Assembly (NCBI RefSeq): GCF_003991585.1
Contig: NZ_PQSP01000004.1
Coordinates: forward strand, 124,001-188,000
Length of the DNA stretch: 64,000 bases
Origin: Saezia sanguinis
Lineage (GTDB): Bacteria > Pseudomonadota > Gammaproteobacteria > Burkholderiales > Burkholderiaceae_C
Direction of reading: 5' to 3'
Under the pieces are notes generated by a model. The model saw nothing but the letters and a program-made list of their open reading frames with translations, ran no database searches and was not told where the DNA came from. Below are positions 60,165 through 64,000 of the stretch, piece after piece (positions within the stretch are counted from its first letter, which is position 1; each line of letters starts with the position of its first letter). A program made the translations under genes and the position numbers.

Positions 60165-60851
60165 ATGCATACACCGCCGCATGAGGCCGTACCGCAATGG
60201 CTCAGGCCATTAAGTGAATATATCAACCAGCCCAATCAGCGCTTTCTGTGCCACCCGGCAGATGGCAGCAGTACAGCACAGTGGGTGGCGCATGTGACCA
60301 GCACCTTGGGGGCGCCGGCATCTGCTGCGGACATGGCGCTGCTGCATGAGCAGTTGGGTGAAAACGCACCGCAGGCATTCATTGACTTTTATACGCACTA
60401 CAACGGCGCCGAGCTGTATGCCGACACCGTCGAGCACAACGCCATCGGCATTCATGTCGTGGGCATACGCGTTTTTGCCATTGCAATGTGGGAGCGCATG
60501 GGAGACTATTTTCAGGACTGGATCGACGGTGAGGTGTTTGACGCCGGCGAACTGAACGCCCGGGTTCCGCCATGGGTGCATGAAGCCGTCATGTTCGGTG
60601 AAGTACCCAACTCGGGCAACTACTTTTTACTGGCGCTGGGCGGCGCGCAGCATGGTGGCATCTATTATTTCGACCAGGATGGTTTGAGCTTCAGCCTGTA
60701 CGCCGCAAGCCTGCCAGAATTTTTCCAACGCATTACCAGCGACCCGGTTCAGGCGCTTAACGATCTGGGGGGCTATGCCCGTTATGGCGACGACGCCACC
60801 GGTACGCAATGGATGCCTCAGGCGTATGCGGCAGGAGATGCGGTGTTTTAA
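60165..60851 (+). CDS. SMI1/KNR4 (SUKH) family protein C
   Basis: A 228-residue protein with GGAG seven bases before the start. SUKH features: AADMALLHEQLGENAPQAFI, then DFYTHYNGAEL, the short helix and strand pair typical of the fold, later NYFLLALGGAQHGGIYYFDQ and DGLSFSLYAASLPEFFQRI. It is only distantly related to proteins A and B at 50-52 kb. No toxin is adjacent. Probably a cytoplasmic immunity-type protein. Confidence 0.75.
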   Translation: MHTPPHEAVPQWLRPLSEYINQPNQRFLCHPADGSSTAQWVAHVTSTLGAPASAADMALLHEQLGENAPQAFIDFYTHYNGAELYADTVEHNAIGIHVVGIRVFAIAMWERMGDYFQDWIDGEVFDAGELNARVPPWVHEAVMFGEVPNSGNYFLLALGGAQHGGIYYFDQDGLSFSLYAASLPEFFQRITSDPVQALNDLGGYARYGDDATGTQWMPQAYAAGDAVF

Positions 60852-60863
60852 GCCTGCGTGGTA

Positions 60864-61262
60864 TCAAAGTGGTTTGATTTGTGTAAAGAAAATTGTCAAC
60901 ATCAACACACAGAAAAGAATGAGGGCCAACAAGGCGATGCGAAACCTGCTTCCAGGACCATCCATTTTGCGGTTGATCCACACCCAGCGGGCAATGCGGG
61001 TAGTGCGCCAGACATATAACAGACCGAAAACCCACCTCATCACGGCATAAGATTGATTACCAGTAAAAAGAATAATCAGGATATTGAGTACGTCTGCTGT
61101 CCACATGAGTACTGGAATAAACGCAATAGCAAGCGCTGCCAACACCACGCAGAGCAGAATCAAGGCAATGGGGTTCGGGGCGCTGACTTTTGCCGTGTGT
61201 GCAGGTTCACGCGTATTCCGCTGGCTTGTTTGCGTACTGGTTGAAGTGTGTTCTGCGGACAT
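60864..61262 (-). CDS. Small membrane protein, paralogue pair member 1
   Basis: A 132-residue protein (start 61262, MSAEHTSTSTQTSQ). Three to four membrane segments. A cytoplasmic stretch RIARWVWINRKMDGPGSRFR precedes the last membrane segment. The same layout occurs in the next gene. Function unknown. Convergent with SUKH gene C, 13 bases away. Confidence 0.62.
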   Translation of the reverse strand: MSAEHTSTSTQTSQRNTREPAHTAKVSAPNPIALILLCVVLAALAIAFIPVLMWTADVLNILIILFTGNQSYAVMRWVFGLLYVWRTTRIARWVWINRKMDGPGSRFRIALLALILFCVLMLTIFFTQIKPL

Positions 61263-61442
61263 GCTCAATTGCCTGTGTGTTGTAAAACATGTCTGCACTT
61301 TAGCGCGGCATTCCGGCTTTGTACGTGTTTCATGAAGAAGTGCTTTTTGTTCATACCGCGAGGCGCATAAAATGATACGTGCCTGTTGCAGGACATGATT
61401 GTCATCGCTGCCTTGCTTTAACTTTGGCTGCCGGAAATATTT

Positions 61443-61850
61443 TTAAAATAAGAGCATTGCCGGTACTACATTGAGAAGAGTGAACGCAAACAAAGCAAAG
61501 CCCAGCTTCTGCCCAAGCGAGCCGTCTGTTTTACTGTAAGCGCTCCAAGTACACCGGGCTATGCCGATGGCAGAAAAGACAATGATGATAATTGGGAGCA
61601 GGCCAAACAGCATTCCACTGCCACCGAAAAGTATAGCCAGATAACCCATGACCGTACTTAACTTGACTGCCAATAGCACGGAGGCCGCAACATAGGCCAA
61701 CAGCACCAGAGAAATCAAACCGGAAATGACAGGGTGCGGATCAACCGTTTCTGTATGTGCTTCTATTTCCATGCATGCTTGCGCATCTTCCTGCTGCGTG
61801 CTTTCTTCCTGATGATCTGGTTTGTAATTTAAAAGGTAATCGTCAAACAT
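61443..61850 (-). CDS. Small membrane protein, paralogue pair member 2
   Basis: A 135-residue protein (start 61850, MFDDYLLNYKPDHQEE). The acidic N-terminus is followed by three to four membrane segments, and GIARCTWSAYSKTDGSLGQK before the last segment parallels RIARWVWINRKMDGPGSR of the preceding protein. A weak, old duplication. Function unknown. Confidence 0.62.
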   Translation of the reverse strand: MFDDYLLNYKPDHQEESTQQEDAQACMEIEAHTETVDPHPVISGLISLVLLAYVAASVLLAVKLSTVMGYLAILFGGSGMLFGLLPIIIIVFSAIGIARCTWSAYSKTDGSLGQKLGFALFAFTLLNVVPAMLLF

Positions 61851-62147
61851 GGTACAGAACTCATTTGTTGTGGTACATGTCTTGACTTTAGCGGTGCATT
61901 CCAGCGCCGCATGCAATTTTCAGAGAAGTGCTATGTGCCCATACGGCCGGGCGCATGAGGTGATACCTGCGCAGGCTGAAATTGGTGGGCATGCGATCTG
62001 CTGCGGCAGGCAGATTTATGTTCAGATGCAAGCAGATATAAAAGTAAAAAGTTATAAAATCACAGGATCACAAAATTACAAAAGGCCTGCATGGTTGATT
62101 GCCATGCAGGCGCTGAATGTAGCACTGCTGCTCATGATCAGGCTGTT

Positions 62148-63167
62148 TTATGCAGCCGGTTTTTTCAGGGGCTGTTTGGGCTTTTTGCCATGGCGCAGTT
62201 TTTCTGCATTGATGGCTTCATTGACCAGGCACTGCGCGATGAAATCTTTTTTGCTGGTCTTGAATTCACGCAGCCGACCGTCAGGTTCAATGAACTTGCC
62301 ACTGTCCACCAGCCACATCAGCTTGTCAAACTCATAAGGCAGAATGCCTTTGTCTTTACACAGCGTCACAATGGCGGTGAAAAACTTTTGCGGGCAGACC
62401 ACTTTGGCATAGTTGATCTTCTTGTCCTTTTTCGGTGCCTTGGGCAGCGTCTTGGGTTTTTTCTGCATGCGTTGCTGCACCTGTTTCAGGTCCACCAGCC
62501 CGGCTCGCATGCACAGGTTGATCAGCGAGGCGTCAGGTTTAACGTAATCGGTGTAGCCAAGCTCTTTGATGAAGTTGTAAACCAAGCCTTTATCCAGTGA
62601 GGGGATGGCCTCGTGCAACAGCTCCACCGGTACCAGCAGCGCGTTGACATCGTCTCCATGGGCGTCGCTCAGCGCGCTTTTAAAAGCCTTGTACTGGTCG
62701 TCACCGGCAAAAAACGCCGCAGCATCACAGATGGTTTGAACAAAATTTTTCCAGGCTTTGATGGTTTTTTTCTGCGGCGCTTTCCCGTCCGGCGCCAGCA
62801 ATTCTTTCAGATTTTTTTTACCGCCCAGGGCCTGCCATACTTTTTTCGGCTCTTTGCCATAAGTGGCTGCAACCTGTTGCGGGTTAAAGTTAAACAGTAT
62901 CGGGGCTAAATAATCGCGCAGGTAAAGTGTGGGGGCAGTATCAGCCGCTTCGGTGCGTGGCTGGTACCATTTACCCAGGGCGTCACCCTTGCCGGTGCCG
63001 CGTGAAGCGTGGCGCAGCAGCGTTTCATACAGCCATGCCGATGTTTTGCGGTGTTTGCGTTTGGCTTGCCACTGCAGCAGGTTGGCGTCAATGAGCTGGC
63101 CGGTAATGGCCGGGTCGCAGTTTTGCAGGTAATTACGGGCTTGTTGGGAAAATGTGATGATGTCCAT
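62148..63167 (-). CDS. Basic soluble protein of unknown function
   Basis: A 339-residue protein with AAGGAAG before the start and no signal peptide. It is Lys-rich and helical, with KKVWQALGGKKNLKELL, a helix-hairpin-like FIKELGYTDYVKPDASLINL, and a basic tail (KKPKQPLKKPAA). The second part has FDKLMWLVDSGKF. The net charge suggests nucleic acid contact, but I recognise no family and will not name a function. Confidence 0.7.
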   Translation of the reverse strand: MDIITFSQQARNYLQNCDPAITGQLIDANLLQWQAKRKHRKTSAWLYETLLRHASRGTGKGDALGKWYQPRTEAADTAPTLYLRDYLAPILFNFNPQQVAATYGKEPKKVWQALGGKKNLKELLAPDGKAPQKKTIKAWKNFVQTICDAAAFFAGDDQYKAFKSALSDAHGDDVNALLVPVELLHEAIPSLDKGLVYNFIKELGYTDYVKPDASLINLCMRAGLVDLKQVQQRMQKKPKTLPKAPKKDKKINYAKVVCPQKFFTAIVTLCKDKGILPYEFDKLMWLVDSGKFIEPDGRLREFKTSKKDFIAQCLVNEAINAEKLRHGKKPKQPLKKPAA

Positions 63168-63538
63168 GTTGTTACTTCCTTGGGTTCACGCCACAGGTAG
63201 GTGATCAGTTTTTCATATTGCGTCCGGGTGGTTTTCAGTGAACCGCTTGGCCATGGTCCTGTCAGGCCGTGCGTTTCCTGTATCCAGACGTGTTTTTTAG
63301 TGACAGCATTAATCTTAACCGATAACGTTATTGCTGGCTATGTACAGGCCGTGGCGCATCAATGGTTGCCTGCATCAGTGTTGTTCAAAACAGGGCCGGC
63401 GGCAAAAGCAGGTTAAGGCAGGCGGCAGTGTGGCTGGTCATGTTCTATCTGAGTGACACCATGTAACATGTCAGGCCAGTGCTTGATCAGGCTCTTTTCA
63501 GGGCCAGCCGTTGAACCTGCGCGCTGCCAGGGCGCAGC
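63168..63538. other. Intergenic stretch
   Basis: No supported gene. A 10-base palindrome ATAACGTTAT at 63322-63331 is the only notable element, too short to assign to a regulator. Confidence 0.4.
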
Positions 63539-63997
63539 TTAAAATGTGGGCTTGCCGGCCAGGTGGGCGATGACGGTGAGCATCAATGCCAGTGGCACCA
63601 TGCTTTTATCAATAGCCAGCAGTTTGTTCACCAGTGCCTGGTGCCTGCTGCCGGCCAGCGCCTTGCTGAGTTCATTGAATCCAAACAATGCAATGAACAA
63701 GGCCAGCGTGATATAGCCCAGCCCGTCAGCGGCCCAGTACAGGTATACATCAGGCAGGTAGGCTTTGCTGGGGGTGCCCGGCGAATAAACCACCTCAATG
63801 TGCTGCCCTGTTTCATAAGGCCGCATATCGCTGCTGGTGGCGGTGTGCAGGGTGCCGCGGGCATCTTGGTATTCAATGGTGTAATAGTATGTGGTTGAAC
63901 GGGTGCGGCCTGCGGCGCTGGTCTGAGTGACCTGGCCCTGCGCCTGTTCGCCCCACAGATAGGCAGCGCTGACGCCATACAGGTCTTTAACGCCCAT
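63539..63997 (-). CDS. DUF3592-like membrane protein, possibly cut by the window edge
   Basis: 152 residues are visible, with an in-frame Met at 63997, but the start may lie beyond the window. The DUF3592 layout is visible: GQVTQTSAAGRTRSTTYYYT followed by IEYQDARGTLHTATSS and GQHIEVVYSPGTPSKAYL, then two to three membrane segments. It belongs to the same broad family as the phage cargo gene at 18601. Confidence 0.7.
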   Translation of the reverse strand: MGVKDLYGVSAAYLWGEQAQGQVTQTSAAGRTRSTTYYYTIEYQDARGTLHTATSSDMRPYETGQHIEVVYSPGTPSKAYLPDVYLYWAADGLGYITLALFIALFGFNELSKALAGSRHQALVNKLLAIDKSMVPLALMLTVIAHLAGKPTF

Positions 63998-64000
63998 ATA

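Noticed and set aside
63322..63331. ATAACGTTAT palindrome as a LacI-type operator
   Set aside because: Only 10 bases, symmetry breaks at once outside, and no regulator gene is near.

Overview
The window is most likely a prophage and its right-hand flank in a Gram-negative bacterium. A spanin pair, lipoprotein signal sequences and a guanidine-II riboswitch support the Gram-negative call. The virion genes follow the order of BPP-1-like (T7-like morphology) podoviruses, which hints at a betaproteobacterial host; that is inference only. No tRNA, rRNA, CRISPR array, integrase, repressor or replication gene was found, so the early and lysogeny genes must lie to the left of the window.

Virion and lysis genes are all on the plus strand. 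They are large terminase, a small unknown, portal, Bbp19-like protein and scaffold (123-4910); major capsid and two capsid-cement-like proteins (15122-17676); tail tubular A and B, a GNAT-like internal protein, an internal virion protein, a lytic-transglycosylase core protein and a giant 1779-residue protein (20831-33382); two tail fibres (34431-37990); and holin candidates, an M15 endolysin, a 45-residue membrane protein and Rz/Rz1 (46290-48118).

Blocks of cargo interrupt this series. Block 1 (5.0-15.0 kb) holds six MORN-repeat exported-protein paralogues, a VOC protein and two minus-strand secreted proteins. Block 2 (17.7-20.7 kb) holds two DUF3592-like membrane proteins and a secreted protein. 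Block 3 (33.5-34.2 kb) holds one secreted protein. Block 4 (38-46.1 kb) is a surface-polysaccharide cassette: two polytopic membrane proteins (one frameshifted), a GT2 glycosyltransferase, a flippase-like protein, an APH-like kinase, a nucleotidyltransferase-HAD fusion and GtrA. A motif TTCACA-N18-(Y/G)TA with invariant spacing occurs six times, each just upstream of a virion or lysis segment, and four of these lie at the right edge of a cargo block. The simplest reading is a phage late promoter that restarts structural transcription after each cargo insertion.

From about 48.1 kb on, the strand composition becomes more balanced and genes lie on both strands. This part resembles chromosomal accessory DNA: secreted proteins, three SMI1/KNR4-like immunity proteins, OsmC, a methyltransferase, small membrane proteins and a guanidinium exporter (gdx) under a guanidine-II riboswitch. 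A secreted-protein family with an N-terminal GLTLGEKLxLPNC motif appears in four genes (five domain copies), two inside the phage and two outside. This links the cargo to the flanking genome. All assignments come from reading the sequence; no database search was run.
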